Source: Epilithonimonas arachidiradicis (lineage in GTDB: Bacteria; Bacteroidota; Bacteroidia; Flavobacteriales; Weeksellaceae). From it: a stretch of 64,000 bases of DNA. Positions 37,680 through 46,364 of the stretch are shown here, piece after piece. Location of the stretch: the NCBI RefSeq assembly GCF_003610695.1, contig NZ_RAQH01000001.1, positions 558,001 through 622,000 on the forward strand, given 5' to 3'. Both the position numbers and the translations under genes were made by a program. The notes below the pieces were generated by a model that saw nothing but the letters and a program-made list of their open reading frames with translations, was not told the DNA's origin and made no database searches. Positions within the stretch are counted from its first letter, which is position 1. Each line of letters starts with the position of its first letter.

Positions 37680-38496
37680 AGTTTTCGATTTGAAAATATC
37701 CGGATGTCGGAATTTTCTTCACCGATATATTTTCAAAATTTCCGTAAGTCACACCATTATTAGCAATCCACTTGCTTTGTGCATTAACCAGATGGGGAAT
37801 TTTAATACCTTCCGTTGCCTGAAGCTTATCGATCAATGATGCTAATATTAATTCACCATTGAACGGTAATTCCTTCATAAACTCTTTTAAGGCATCTTCT
37901 ACCGGTTTACGTCCGGTTCTGATAGATACACCGTCAGCAGTCAAGAGCAATGGATCATAGTATATTGTCATTAAAAGCTTCAGGATATCCGGCAGGTAAT
38001 TAATGACAGTAATTTTCACACCTGCATCCTTTATTTCTTCCATATACGCAGAAAACGCCGGGTAAACTTCATCGGGAATCGGAGCCAGAACTCCGGAACC
38101 ATCTTCAGTGGCAATCTTAACAATCAATCGACTTTCAGTCGTTGATTCTGTGACCGCTGCATATTTGATGATTTTGGATGCAGCAATTTCTTCATCAGTT
38201 GCAGAACCGTTATTAAAAACGTCTGTATCTTCTATCAGGTCAAAACCGTATTGGAACTGCAAAACCTTGTTTCGATACCAGCGCAAAGTGTGAGGTTTCA
38301 GCAATGAGAGTAGCTGCTCAATCAATTGCTGATGTTTGTCGAATATTGTCTCCAGCACCCAGGAACCATAAGCAAACACCCAAAGCCAAAGACGCCAAAT
38401 CGCCACTTTTGAAGTCGAGTTAAGAGCGTTCAATCTTTCGTCCGCTTCTTTTTTTGCGACTAAATCTGAATATATTGTTTCTACGCTTCTTGCCAT
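37648..38496 (-). CDS. Baseplate J-like protein
   Basis: The 282-aa protein fits the baseplate J / Mu gp47 wedge family in length, order and general pattern. It has a helical N-terminus with IWRLWLWVFAYGSWVLETIFD, then a central beta domain with GSGVLAPIPDEVYPAF and VTVINYLP-like strands, and the family-like ADGVSIRTGRKPVEDALKEFM. Its start overlaps the stop of the LysM gene by one base. Confidence 0.75.
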   Translation of the reverse strand: MARSVETIYSDLVAKKEADERLNALNSTSKVAIWRLWLWVFAYGSWVLETIFDKHQQLIEQLLSLLKPHTLRWYRNKVLQFQYGFDLIEDTDVFNNGSATDEEIAASKIIKYAAVTESTTESRLIVKIATEDGSGVLAPIPDEVYPAFSAYMEEIKDAGVKITVINYLPDILKLLMTIYYDPLLLTADGVSIRTGRKPVEDALKEFMKELPFNGELILASLIDKLQATEGIKIPHLVNAQSKWIANNGVTYGNFENISVKKIPTSGYFQIENFDNISYVAYS

Positions 38497-38798
38497 TATT
38501 GTACTATGAAATTTTGATTTAGAATCCAGACCGAAATACCTTCCGGCTGTTCTTCAGATTCTCCATTTTGTGTGATGTCCGTTGCCGGCTGTATTGCCCT
38601 TGATTGATAATAATTCTTTATGTCTACGTCTTGTGTAATTGAATCAGGAATTATAAGCTCTTTTCCGGCAGTCAGCTGATCTGTTAAGCTCATTTCATTT
38701 GCGGCAGCAATCTCGAAAGCGTTCTGAACACTTCCGGTGTGCTGGATTGCAACATCAAGCAAGCTTTGATTATGAAGAACTATTACCGTTATTGCCAT
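38496..38798 (-). CDS. LysM-like tail protein
   Basis: The 100-aa product has a LysM-like module at residues ~3-55 (LHNQSLLDVAIQHTGSVQNA, then LTAGKELIIPD), as in P2 gpX-type tail proteins. The remainder is a short polar tail ending in VWILNQNFIVQ. It lies between the holin and baseplate J genes. Such small LysM proteins are thought to assist baseplate or tail assembly. Confidence 0.75.
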   Translation of the reverse strand: MAITVIVLHNQSLLDVAIQHTGSVQNAFEIAAANEMSLTDQLTAGKELIIPDSITQDVDIKNYYQSRAIQPATDITQNGESEEQPEGISVWILNQNFIVQ

Positions 38799-39315
38799 CG
38801 GTCAATGATTTTACTGATGTAACTGCTTTTTTAACTTTTACGAAAATGATTTTCACCTTCTTTTCAATATCAAATCCGGCTTTCGGCAGGTTTTCAAAAA
38901 ATATCGAATAAAACTCGATCGCACAGGTTATTGCTATTGCAATAAGCGTTAAGGTGATTTCGTGATCTGTATAATTGTTTTTTCCGAATGATTTGATCCG
39001 GAACAGGTACTCGATGCCATAAGAACTGAGAATGAATAAAAAATAAGTCACGCTCTTAACAATGGACAAACGGATTTTTTGAGATGAAAAACCATACTTC
39101 CAAAAATTGCTTTGAATCTTAGAATCTTTCCAAAGATTCCAGCTGGCTAAAACACCTGTGATGAAATCCAAAACCATCAATCCTGACAGTAGAATCATTC
39201 CGAGCTGGCAACTTGAAAGCGAGACCAGGCTAACTGCCGGAACTGCAACAGCTGGTTTTTTAACCGCTGTAAAAAGCAGGATTAGATGATGTTTGTAAGT
39301 GTTTAGTTCTTTCAT
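38770..39315 (-). CDS. Phage holin family membrane protein
   Basis: The start is taken at 39315 (MKELNTYKHHLILLF), which overlaps the upstream gene by four bases. The product of 181 aa has hydrophobic segments near residues 35-60 (LGMILLSGLMVLDFITGVLA), 85-105 (SVTYFLFILSSYGIEYLF) and 120-140. The MVLDFITGVLASW motif is typical of phage holin family 4/toxin-secretion holins. It makes the membrane lesion that starts lysis. It is separated from the lysozyme gene by about 7 kb of tail genes. Confidence 0.75.
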   Translation of the reverse strand: MKELNTYKHHLILLFTAVKKPAVAVPAVSLVSLSSCQLGMILLSGLMVLDFITGVLASWNLWKDSKIQSNFWKYGFSSQKIRLSIVKSVTYFLFILSSYGIEYLFRIKSFGKNNYTDHEITLTLIAIAITCAIEFYSIFFENLPKAGFDIEKKVKIIFVKVKKAVTSVKSLTDGNNGNSSS

Positions 39316-39515
39316 AGTTGTATAATTTTTCCCTGCGTTAAAGCTCCGCCTCCTGAAGGGCAAACACCGGTTACAATTTTATCTTCAAGAAAGTCATCAT
39401 AGATTATCAGATAGATTTCTGCAATTAGTTCATCCAGTTCTAATTCATCTTCCTTTTCCTGAAGCTCTTTAATTTTATTTTTTATTCTGATTTTTAACTG
39501 TTCACGAGTTGCCAT
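39312..39515 (-). CDS. Small charged phage protein
   Basis: The 67-aa product starts MATREQLKIRIKNKIKELQE and is helical and acidic in its middle (KEDELELDELIAEIY), ending GGGALTQGKIIQL. Its ends overlap the V-like gene by one base and the holin gene by four, so it is a real member of the tail operon. No family recognised. Confidence 0.65.
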   Translation of the reverse strand: MATREQLKIRIKNKIKELQEKEDELELDELIAEIYLIIYDDFLEDKIVTGVCPSGGGALTQGKIIQL

Positions 39516-40003
39516 TATTTCAAAAGGTTTTCTGTCCTACTAATTAATTCGTCTGCAATTATCTTTTGTGGTTCTATCAATCCGAGCGTGACACCACTTG
39601 AAGTTTTTCTCTCAGCGGTCTTAACAAATTTTAGTATGTCAACTACCAATTTTTTTAAAGTTTCATTTTCCTTTTTTAGCAGAAAACCGTCCTTATCAAA
39701 ACTAAATTTGACGTTCTCAATGTTCCAGTCCACTTGTTCCACTTCAGAATAAACCTCAACATATAACCAATCCAGCTTCTCTTCTATTGGCGATACCAGA
39801 ACTGATGAACCAATTACAGGATAAATAAAAAGTTGCTTTTTTGCGCCATCTATCAATGATGATAACTGCACATTGTAATATTCAATTCCGTCATCAACAA
39901 CAGTACATGTTCCCGATTCTTTATCGACCTCAAGTACCTCAGCGGCAAATGTGGAAACACCTCTCGCCTTTAGGTTAGCAAATAGTTTCTGTAGATCATC
40001 CAT
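39515..40003 (-). CDS. Baseplate assembly protein V-like (spike region)
   Basis: The 162-aa protein resembles gpV/Mu gp45 spike-type proteins. Residues ~15-85 look like the OB-fold (FAAEVLEVDKESGTCTVV, then IYPVIGSSVLVSPIEEKLDW), followed by a helical stretch and a short tail. It directly follows the D-like hub gene, as in Mu and P2. Family membership is inferred from pattern and order. Confidence 0.7.
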   Translation of the reverse strand: MDDLQKLFANLKARGVSTFAAEVLEVDKESGTCTVVDDGIEYYNVQLSSLIDGAKKQLFIYPVIGSSVLVSPIEEKLDWLYVEVYSEVEQVDWNIENVKFSFDKDGFLLKKENETLKKLVVDILKFVKTAERKTSSGVTLGLIEPQKIIADELISRTENLLK

Positions 40004-40971
40004 TACAATCGATTTCCGAGGGTTGATTTTCTCCTGGCTCCAGACATTCCAAAAGTTGTTACCACTGATTTAATGAAGTAATTGCCTTCTCGGTTTTTAT
40101 GCTCTTTGTCAATTAATTCCGCTGCCATTCCTCGAGTTGCATACGGCAAAAGAAAAGAAGTTACATCACCTTCAAAACCATCATATTTTGCCTCTTTTAA
40201 AACTTTATCTGCCATATTCTGCATGATCTTCTCATCATAGACAGCATTCAAGTTGAACCGTCGCTCCTCACCGCCGTCGTCACCAGCTGTATATGTTTTC
40301 TTTTTGTTGGTTTTCTTATCCGTCCAGGTATAGATGACTTTTATTTTTTTTTCGTCAGCTGTTTTGAATTCAAGATTATTCTCAACAAGATTATAATTAA
40401 GGTCATATTTTACTCTTTGTCCAATGTTAGTAGCCTGTTGCAATCCACAGTAAAGCGTTCCGTCATCTTCCAGAAAAATAGTCATTGCCATATTTTCTTT
40501 GATATCCTGCAAAGCTTGTGTCCCGTTTTTTGAGCGGATTATCCAACTTTCAAGAGCTACGTCCGGAACTCTTTTAGAAAGCTTTATTCCAGTGCCGGAA
40601 ACGATCTCTTGGAGAATCTCTTTTAAGGTAGTTTTCTTCCAAGATTTTGAAATATTCTTTCTTCTCAATAGCCACATGGCATCCTCGCAATGGATTTCCA
40701 TAGGAATTTTCGGATTAACTTTTTTAACAAAACCAACAAACTCAACTCCTTCATACTTACCTTCATATCCCAATGTTATCTTGACAGGATCGCCGGGCAT
40801 AATAACCTCTTCAATATATTTTTGTTCATTGTTTGACCTGATTTTAAATTTTGTAGGCATCTTGATGACCGCTGTGTCAACCAACTCCAAAACACTCTTC
40901 GTAATTTCAACCTCATTAACAGAATTGAAAACAAAATCTCCTATTTCTATTTTTGATGATAGAATAAACAT
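40003..40971 (-). CDS. Baseplate hub, late control protein D-like
   Basis: The 322-aa protein has the pattern of gpD/Mu gp44 hub proteins. An N-terminal beta domain (IEIGDFVFNSVNEVEI, ITLGYEGKYEGVEFVGFV) is followed by a central region (TTLKEILQEIVSGTGIKLS) and a C-terminal domain around LKEAKYDGFEGDVTSFLLPY. It lies between the V-like gene and the gene for a 198-aa tail protein. Adjacent genes overlap or abut by one base. Confidence 0.75.
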   Translation of the reverse strand: MFILSSKIEIGDFVFNSVNEVEITKSVLELVDTAVIKMPTKFKIRSNNEQKYIEEVIMPGDPVKITLGYEGKYEGVEFVGFVKKVNPKIPMEIHCEDAMWLLRRKNISKSWKKTTLKEILQEIVSGTGIKLSKRVPDVALESWIIRSKNGTQALQDIKENMAMTIFLEDDGTLYCGLQQATNIGQRVKYDLNYNLVENNLEFKTADEKKIKVIYTWTDKKTNKKKTYTAGDDGGEERRFNLNAVYDEKIMQNMADKVLKEAKYDGFEGDVTSFLLPYATRGMAAELIDKEHKNREGNYFIKSVVTTFGMSGARRKSTLGNRL

Positions 40972-41567
40972 TACAGCAATGATTTTAAAGTTTTTTCTCT
41001 TTCGTTGAGATCAGCATAAAAATCCTGATCGCTTACCGCCGTCATTGTAAATTTTTGCAAACCTTGTTCTCCTGCCATTTCATCAAACTGAACATCTTTC
41101 AACACAATATTTCTTATTTCAAACAATTCCAAAAAAGGATTTGAAATCACTTCTAAAGAATCATTTATTTCAAACATCCTTTTCAGTTCTGCGACCTGCT
41201 CAGCAGGATAGGTTTCTGGATCATTTTCATTAACACATACACCTTTGATATTGATATTGTAATCTTCTGTGCAGATATATTCTTTTACGGTTCCTTTCCG
41301 CTCTTTGCCAACTGTCGCAGTTTCTACAATCGTTTTTGCAAGACTAATTGATAACAGTGGTTCATTAGGAAATAAATATTGATTACCTGCTTTATCTGCA
41401 ACACTCAAAGTGGTGAAATAGCGACCGCCCAAAACCAAATCTTTTCCAATCCCCATTAAATTGGGTAGAATAAATTTTGTTTTATTGTTTTTCCACCAAT
41501 TCGGAAATAATGGTCCGACATAATCAAAGTGCGCCCTAGCGACCAATTCTTTAAAATCAAATTCCAT
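40971..41567 (-). CDS. Tail/baseplate protein after the tape measure
   Basis: The 198-aa protein (MEFDFKELVARAHFDYVGPL) shares single-base boundaries with its neighbours. I think it belongs to the DUF6046-type proteins of Bacteroidota phages but am not certain. Its place between tape measure and hub matches Mu gp43, the DNA-circulation/tail protein. The C-terminal half is beta-rich (FEIRNIVLKDVQFDEMAG). Confidence 0.65.
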   Translation of the reverse strand: MEFDFKELVARAHFDYVGPLFPNWWKNNKTKFILPNLMGIGKDLVLGGRYFTTLSVADKAGNQYLFPNEPLLSISLAKTIVETATVGKERKGTVKEYICTEDYNINIKGVCVNENDPETYPAEQVAELKRMFEINDSLEVISNPFLELFEIRNIVLKDVQFDEMAGEQGLQKFTMTAVSDQDFYADLNEREKTLKSLL

Positions 41568-43453
41568 TATCCTGTTTGCATTTGTAATGCGCTATTTGCA
41601 GCTCTTAATAAAATTTCCTGAACCTTATCACCAAGACCACTAAGTCCGGTTTCTGTTTTGTCAACATTAATAATCGTATGATCTTGCAATTTGTTGATGT
41701 TGATTGTAATATTTGTTAGGCGGTTTCCACCGTCGGTGATTCCATCGCCTTTTTTCTTTTTTTTCTTATCGTCATCCTCTTCTTTCGGCTTCCCCTTTCC
41801 TGTTAAACCAGGAATTGCATCGAGATAATCTTTTGAATTCCCGGTTTGTTCGCCTTTTAAACCTTTGAAAGAATCTTTAAGCTTTTTGAAATCATTAGCG
41901 ATACTTTCTTTGTTTGTGGTAATTCCTATATTTCCGGCAGCCTTAACCAATTCTTTTTCCCGATTGTCCGTACCTTTTGAATAATCGGCGGTCTGTTTTG
42001 CATATTCTTTTTTCAAAGCATCAATTTGCCCGGACGCTTCGGTTTTTACTTTTTCAGTGACTTTATTAAAAGCTCCAGAAAAATCACCATCCATTGCCAT
42101 CTTGATAGCATCACCAACTTTGCTGAAAATCCCTACAATTGTTTGTGCTGCATCTTTCGCATAAAGAATCATTAAATTAAATCCTGTTTTGAAACTTAGG
42201 ACACCAAAATTGAAATCGGCTTTGATCTGTTCCCAAACAATCTGAAAGATCTTTTTCAATGCGTGCCAGCTATCGCCCCAACCGGATGTGTACTTAATCG
42301 CCATTCCAATGACGGTTATCAAGGCAACAATACCAATCACAATCCAGCCTATTGGAGAAATCGCAATAACAGCATTCAATATTCCCCAAGCTATTGCAGC
42401 ATCTAAAATATAAGGAGCAATAGGCTTTAGCCAATTTATTAAGCCGATTAATCCTGTTGTAAACCAATTAACCGCTAGAAGAACACTTACCATAATATCT
42501 CCAAACATTCCTAATGCATCGGAACTTGATGATAACCCGAATACACCTTCAGCAGCGATTTTTAAAAACTCTTTAAACGCTGTAACAACGGGGTATATAT
42601 TTTGCCAAAGCAAGTCAAACCAATGTGCAATTAGAGGCAAATTATCCTGTAGAATTTGCAGTAAATCAGCAGCTCCACCAAGCACATCACCAAATATTCC
42701 ACCGCCGTAACTTCCTACAGCCACTAAAAATCCCCACCATTGGTCTTCCAGATTTGAAATCTGACCACCAAGCGTTTTAGATACCACTTCCATTGAGCCA
42801 GCGACACCTTTCATTCCACCATAGGCAATGATTGCATCTTTGATCGCTTGTTCATTATTGGCAACTTCTTTTGTTACGCCCTTGAAAGTCAATTTCACTT
42901 TATCGCCGTCCTTAGAAGCTTTGATACCAAACTCTTTCATCCTTTCGAATTCTCCAGTCTGAGCATCGAGTAAAGCTTCAACCATTTGGTCAAAGGATTT
43001 TCCCTGGGAACTTGCCAAATCTCCTAATTTGGTCATCTCTTGATAAGTAGGATAAACGCCCCTATTTACAAGCTTGATAAAACCACCAGTCAACTCATTG
43101 AGCTGATAAGGCGTTTTGGCTGCGAACTCTGTTAGAAGTGCTAAAGCACCAGAACCTATCTTCTCACTTTGAAAAGTGTTGGTCAGGACGGCATCAAACT
43201 TTTCAAATTCCGCCCGGGCTTCGACGACCTTTCCCACAAAGCTTTGTAATGTGGCGACGGCAAAAACTCCAAGAAAAGCTTGTTTTAGACTTCCTAATCC
43301 ACTAGCAACTTTTTGAGATTGTTTATCAACATTCACCAAATCCTTAATGAAATCTTTTGCCTTTCTGGACGCTACACCGACACTGTTAGCAACATTTTTC
43401 AGTTGCGAACTGGCGTAATCTTTCATTTTGACAATAAATTCGTAAACGTTCAT
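41567..43453 (-). CDS. Tail tape measure protein
   Basis: The 628-aa protein sets tail length. Residues 1-250 are helical with a tape-measure domain (FEKFDAVLTNTFQSEKIGSG, LNELTGGFIKLVNRG, QMVEALLDAQTGEFERMKEF). Hydrophobic helices lie around 320-400 (DIMVSVLLAVNWFTTGLIGL, IGWIVIGIVALITVIGMAI). The C-terminus is Lys-rich with DDDKKKKKKGDG and a final LQDHTIINVDKTETG. It is shorter than most myophage tape measures, suggesting a short tail. The stop of the chaperone extension overlaps its start. Confidence 0.88.
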   Translation of the reverse strand: MNVYEFIVKMKDYASSQLKNVANSVGVASRKAKDFIKDLVNVDKQSQKVASGLGSLKQAFLGVFAVATLQSFVGKVVEARAEFEKFDAVLTNTFQSEKIGSGALALLTEFAAKTPYQLNELTGGFIKLVNRGVYPTYQEMTKLGDLASSQGKSFDQMVEALLDAQTGEFERMKEFGIKASKDGDKVKLTFKGVTKEVANNEQAIKDAIIAYGGMKGVAGSMEVVSKTLGGQISNLEDQWWGFLVAVGSYGGGIFGDVLGGAADLLQILQDNLPLIAHWFDLLWQNIYPVVTAFKEFLKIAAEGVFGLSSSSDALGMFGDIMVSVLLAVNWFTTGLIGLINWLKPIAPYILDAAIAWGILNAVIAISPIGWIVIGIVALITVIGMAIKYTSGWGDSWHALKKIFQIVWEQIKADFNFGVLSFKTGFNLMILYAKDAAQTIVGIFSKVGDAIKMAMDGDFSGAFNKVTEKVKTEASGQIDALKKEYAKQTADYSKGTDNREKELVKAAGNIGITTNKESIANDFKKLKDSFKGLKGEQTGNSKDYLDAIPGLTGKGKPKEEDDDKKKKKKGDGITDGGNRLTNITININKLQDHTIINVDKTETGLSGLGDKVQEILLRAANSALQMQTG

Positions 43454-43659
43454 TAGGTGGCTTCAGAAGCTTTTTTCTCCTGTTGTCTTATAAAGTGTAG
43501 GTCTTGTATTTTTTCAGCCCAATCATCGTCCGATAACTTATCAGGTGATGGTATGTGCATATAGTAATTGAGATAAGCGTTGAAAAGTCTAATATCAATG
43601 TTATTTCCGTATTCTTTTGCCGATGCATCGTCTATGTCTACGATAGCATCGTCTAAAGC
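43453..43659 (-). CDS. Tail-assembly chaperone frameshift extension (gpGT-type T part)
   Basis: A frame open from the stop at 43696-43698 to TAA at 43453-43455 encodes ALDDAIVDIDDASAKEYGNN and continues to LHFIRQQEKKASEAT. It has no ATG, GTG or TTG in its first half. It overlaps the end of the upstream gene in the -1 frame exactly at an A AAA AAG heptamer. This predicts a fusion of 180 + 68 residues, the usual arrangement of tail-assembly chaperones placed just before the tape measure. Confidence 0.75.
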   Translation of the reverse strand, partial: ALDDAIVDIDDASAKEYGNNIDIRLFNAYLNYYMHIPSPDKLSDDDWAEKIQDLHFIRQQEKKASEAT

Positions 43660-43665
43660 TTTTTT
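43621..43665 (-). promoter_or_regulatory. Programmed -1 frameshift site: slippery heptamer and stem
   Basis: On the minus strand CTA AAA AAG CTT TAG ends the zero frame. The heptamer A AAA AAG (43665-43659) allows a -1 slip into AAA AAA GCT TTA GAC. Seven bases later CGATGC (43651-43646) can pair with GCATCG (43626-43621), a suitable stimulatory stem. The arrangement matches known sites such as dnaX in heptamer type. Confidence 0.7.
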
Positions 43666-44198
43666 AGTCTGCCAATCTTTTGATTTTGCAGTTTTTCAAT
43701 AGCCTGATATAATGGGAATCGCACTTCAGGATTATTCTTGTCGTTGAAAGCTTCATCCTTTGAAGTGACGATCATATCAAAGAGATGTTCTTGTGTCTGG
43801 AATGGCTTGTTAGCCGGATTTTTCTTTTCGGCAAGCCTGATATCTTCTCTTGTGATTACTCTGACAACGCATTTGAAGTCTTCAATTGTAATTTCGTGTC
43901 CGGTTCCTTTTTTCTTGATGACAGCATCCGGATAATTGAAGAAATCGACCAACTCCTTTCTGGCTGGTAAGAAATATTCATCATCTTTTCGGATTTCCTC
44001 ATCTCCATCGATCCAAAGTGCATTAATCATTTCTTCACCGAAAGCGATGTCACCACCTTTTTGCATTGCTGTGAATGCTCTTTTGAAATCCTGCATTTTT
44101 GGTTCTTTCAGAAAAGCGGATTTATCTTCAATTGGCAGTTCGTAAACACCGCCATATTTATCTTTCCATTCCTGGATTTGTTCTTGTGTTGCTTGCAT
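43653..44198 (-). CDS. Tail-assembly chaperone, zero-frame product (gpG-type)
   Basis: The 181-aa protein (MQATQEQIQEWKDKYGGVYE) is acidic and helical. It lies between tail tube and tape measure, the invariant position of tail-assembly chaperones. PIEDKSAFLKEPKMQDFKRA and ALWIDGDEEIRKDDEYF are seen, without catalytic motifs. It ends GRLKKL just after the frameshift heptamer. It should coat the tape measure during tail assembly. Confidence 0.8.
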   Translation of the reverse strand: MQATQEQIQEWKDKYGGVYELPIEDKSAFLKEPKMQDFKRAFTAMQKGGDIAFGEEMINALWIDGDEEIRKDDEYFLPARKELVDFFNYPDAVIKKKGTGHEITIEDFKCVVRVITREDIRLAEKKNPANKPFQTQEHLFDMIVTSKDEAFNDKNNPEVRFPLYQAIEKLQNQKIGRLKKL

Positions 44199-44218
44199 AA
44201 TGTTGTTTTGTTTGTTTG

Positions 44219-44251
44219 AAAAAGCCTGTACCCAATTAGCACAGGCTTTTT
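44219..44251 (-). terminator. Terminator after the tail tube gene
   Basis: AAAAAGCCTGT and ACAGGCTTTTT form an 11-bp stem with T-run. It lies between tube and chaperone genes and would lower expression of downstream tail genes relative to the abundant tube protein. Confidence 0.85.
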
Positions 44252-44273
44252 GAAAAATAATAGATATGAATGT

Positions 44274-44693
44274 TTATGACTGAGGTATCAAGTCAAGGAA
44301 AATAAATGGTAGTTCAACTAACATATTCCCATCTCCCTGATTGAATGTCTTTTTCCCTTCCGTAAACTCACAGGTCTTACAGGTATCAGTAACAGTCTGT
44401 CCGCCGTCCTCAGGTACGTAAGCGATTGTTAAGTCAAATTCCAATCTGAGATGATTCTTTCCCGGAGCATCTCTCGTCATCGCTTCGAACTCAGACTGCC
44501 AGATTGTAATTTTTCCTTCAAAATCTTCATTACCACGTACTATTTTATGACCTTTACTGCCTCGACCTCTAAGGATCGATTTTTCCTGTTTTCTTGAATA
44601 TTCTACAGATGTAACACCTGTAACAATTCTACCACCTAATGAAATGGAGACATCGCTCCAACTATATTGTTTTGAATCAAATGTATCTGGCAT
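44274..44693 (-). CDS. Phage tail tube protein
   Basis: The 139-aa protein is beta-rich: SWSDVSISLGGRIVTGVTSV, then EYSRKQEKSILRGRGSKGHK and FEGKITIWQSEFEAM, ending MLVELPFIFLDLIP. The pattern fits tail tube proteins, with a conserved initial loop. It follows the sheath gene by two bases, as is usual in contractile tails. Confidence 0.85.
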   Translation of the reverse strand: MPDTFDSKQYSWSDVSISLGGRIVTGVTSVEYSRKQEKSILRGRGSKGHKIVRGNEDFEGKITIWQSEFEAMTRDAPGKNHLRLEFDLTIAYVPEDGGQTVTDTCKTCEFTEGKKTFNQGDGNMLVELPFIFLDLIPQS

Positions 44694-44695
44694 AA

Positions 44696-45868
44696 TTAAG
44701 CTTCTGTATTAGTTGTGAACCCGATGTTCACGGTTATATATTTAGCGTAACCAACTGGCAAAAGGGCAATTGAAACCAATAGTTGACCTGTAGAGACTAC
44801 ATTCTGATTGGCATCAATTTTTACTTGTACGTCTGAAAGTTCACCTACAGCAACCATCAGATTTCTAATTCTCGTATCGATTGATGCTTGCCACGATTTT
44901 ACAACTGCCGGATGTATGCTTCCATTGGGTTGGATTGGTACTTCATCCTTCAGATTATCCAAGAGAACATCATAAGCAAGTAAAACCGCTTTGTCCATCA
45001 CAAAACCGTTAGCCAACGATTTGAAATCATCATCAACTTGTGTTAGTGTCGGATCATCGGAAAAGTAAAACCCTGAACGACCAACATAGTTTTGCAAGAA
45101 GATGTAACCTTTATCGTGAATAGCGTTCCATTGTGCTGATAAGCTTTCCACTTTTCCTCCAGAGGTGAAGTAAGCAGCAGTATTTTCAACTGCGCCATCT
45201 CGAACTCTTCCAATATTTCTTTGAACAGGAATACTTGCTAATCTTCCAAGCGCCAAACCGATAGAAGCTTCTGCTGTTGCATCAGTATTAGATAAGAAAA
45301 TTGAAACCCTATTGAAATTACTATCAGCAACATAATTTTTCAAAGCCGTTGAAACGCCTGAGAAATTGTTACCCGAAATAATCACTCTTAAAGGGAAGTA
45401 TTTGTCTGCAAATTCATCTGCCAAAGCTTGTGCTTTTTCTACAGCTGTGGAAACATCGGCATCAAGACCATTGGTGATTGTTGGCGTTCCTGTTGGTTGT
45501 TTCACAATCCCTAATACTCTAATATTTCCACCTGCATCAGCAATTAATTGTTTTGCAACACCCGAGTCTTTATCAAGAGCTGATGTCATTGTTGTAGCAT
45601 CAGAAATCAACATAAACCAGATTTCTGCGTTACTTCCTGCGTAATCGTAGAACGCTTTGATATGTTTGTATGCAAAGGCATTGGTTCCGGTCTCTTCGAT
45701 TCCCAGGTCTTTTGCTTCCTGCAAAGAGAAAATCTGATAAGACTTCCCAACAGTTGCTTTTCCTGCAACGGTTGCTCCGGTAATTACCAATCCGGGAATC
45801 TTCTGGATATCGGCAGCATTCTGTCCGAGTCCGTTGGTTGAGATGTTAAACTTTATGTATGGTAACAT
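44696..45868 (-). CDS. Contractile tail sheath protein (DUF2586-like)
   Basis: The 390-aa protein fits the DUF2586 sheath family found in Bacteroidota Mu-like phages. It begins LPYIKFNISTNGLGQNAADI. The middle has the sheath insertion domain (SIGLALGRLASIPVQRNIG). The C-terminal domain has VVKSWQASIDTRIRNLMV and QLLVSIALLPVGYAKYITV. Sheath proteins drive contraction during injection, so this phage is a myovirus. It overlaps the spanin-like gene by 23 bases. Confidence 0.82.
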   Translation of the reverse strand: MLPYIKFNISTNGLGQNAADIQKIPGLVITGATVAGKATVGKSYQIFSLQEAKDLGIEETGTNAFAYKHIKAFYDYAGSNAEIWFMLISDATTMTSALDKDSGVAKQLIADAGGNIRVLGIVKQPTGTPTITNGLDADVSTAVEKAQALADEFADKYFPLRVIISGNNFSGVSTALKNYVADSNFNRVSIFLSNTDATAEASIGLALGRLASIPVQRNIGRVRDGAVENTAAYFTSGGKVESLSAQWNAIHDKGYIFLQNYVGRSGFYFSDDPTLTQVDDDFKSLANGFVMDKAVLLAYDVLLDNLKDEVPIQPNGSIHPAVVKSWQASIDTRIRNLMVAVGELSDVQVKIDANQNVVSTGQLLVSIALLPVGYAKYITVNIGFTTNTEA

Positions 45869-46364
45869 TTAAGTAAAATTTTAAAATGAATAAAATGATG
45901 ATACACGCCAGAAATCCGAGTCCGAAAGCCTTAACCAAATCCCAAAACACATAACCGGTAGTTGTTTGAGACGATGTATTTTCTTTGACTGATGTGAAGG
46001 AATCTCTACTTTCAAAATCCTGTCTGATCTTCGTAGCTAATTCAATAGAATCACATTCAGCAGTCACAATAATTGTGTCGTGCTTCACTATGACTTTTGC
46101 TGTGGCATTGCCATTCTTTTGCGTGTAGGTTTTATCTGCACTTTTTGGAGCGGAACCATCGGGACACTTTGTAAGTGCGTTTAAAGGCAGTTGAAATCCT
46201 GTTGAAGATCCCGGAGCAGTGAGAATAGTATCTCTATACTTTGTTATCTTAACAGTGCTATTGCCATTAGTTGTTTCTTTGGTTTGGGAAACCTGCCGAT
46301 TTGTCCGGCAAGCTCCCAAAACAAACAACACCACAAAGACAAGGATAATGTTATAAGTTTTCAT
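45846..46364 (-). CDS. One-piece spanin (u-spanin) candidate lipoprotein
   Basis: The 172-aa product has an N-terminal lipoprotein signal with lipobox VLGACRT (Cys at 19) and a C-terminal transmembrane helix near 143-165 (LVKAFGLGFLACIIILFILK). The stretch between them is periplasmic and beta-rich (AKVIVKHDTIIVTAECDSI). An outer-membrane anchor plus inner-membrane helix in one chain is the u-spanin plan, which fuses the membranes in lysis. Its start overlaps the lysozyme stop (ATGA). Function is inferred from topology and neighbour. Confidence 0.65.
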   Translation of the reverse strand: MKTYNIILVFVVLFVLGACRTNRQVSQTKETTNGNSTVKITKYRDTILTAPGSSTGFQLPLNALTKCPDGSAPKSADKTYTQKNGNATAKVIVKHDTIIVTAECDSIELATKIRQDFESRDSFTSVKENTSSQTTTGYVFWDLVKAFGLGFLACIIILFILKFYLNVTIHKV

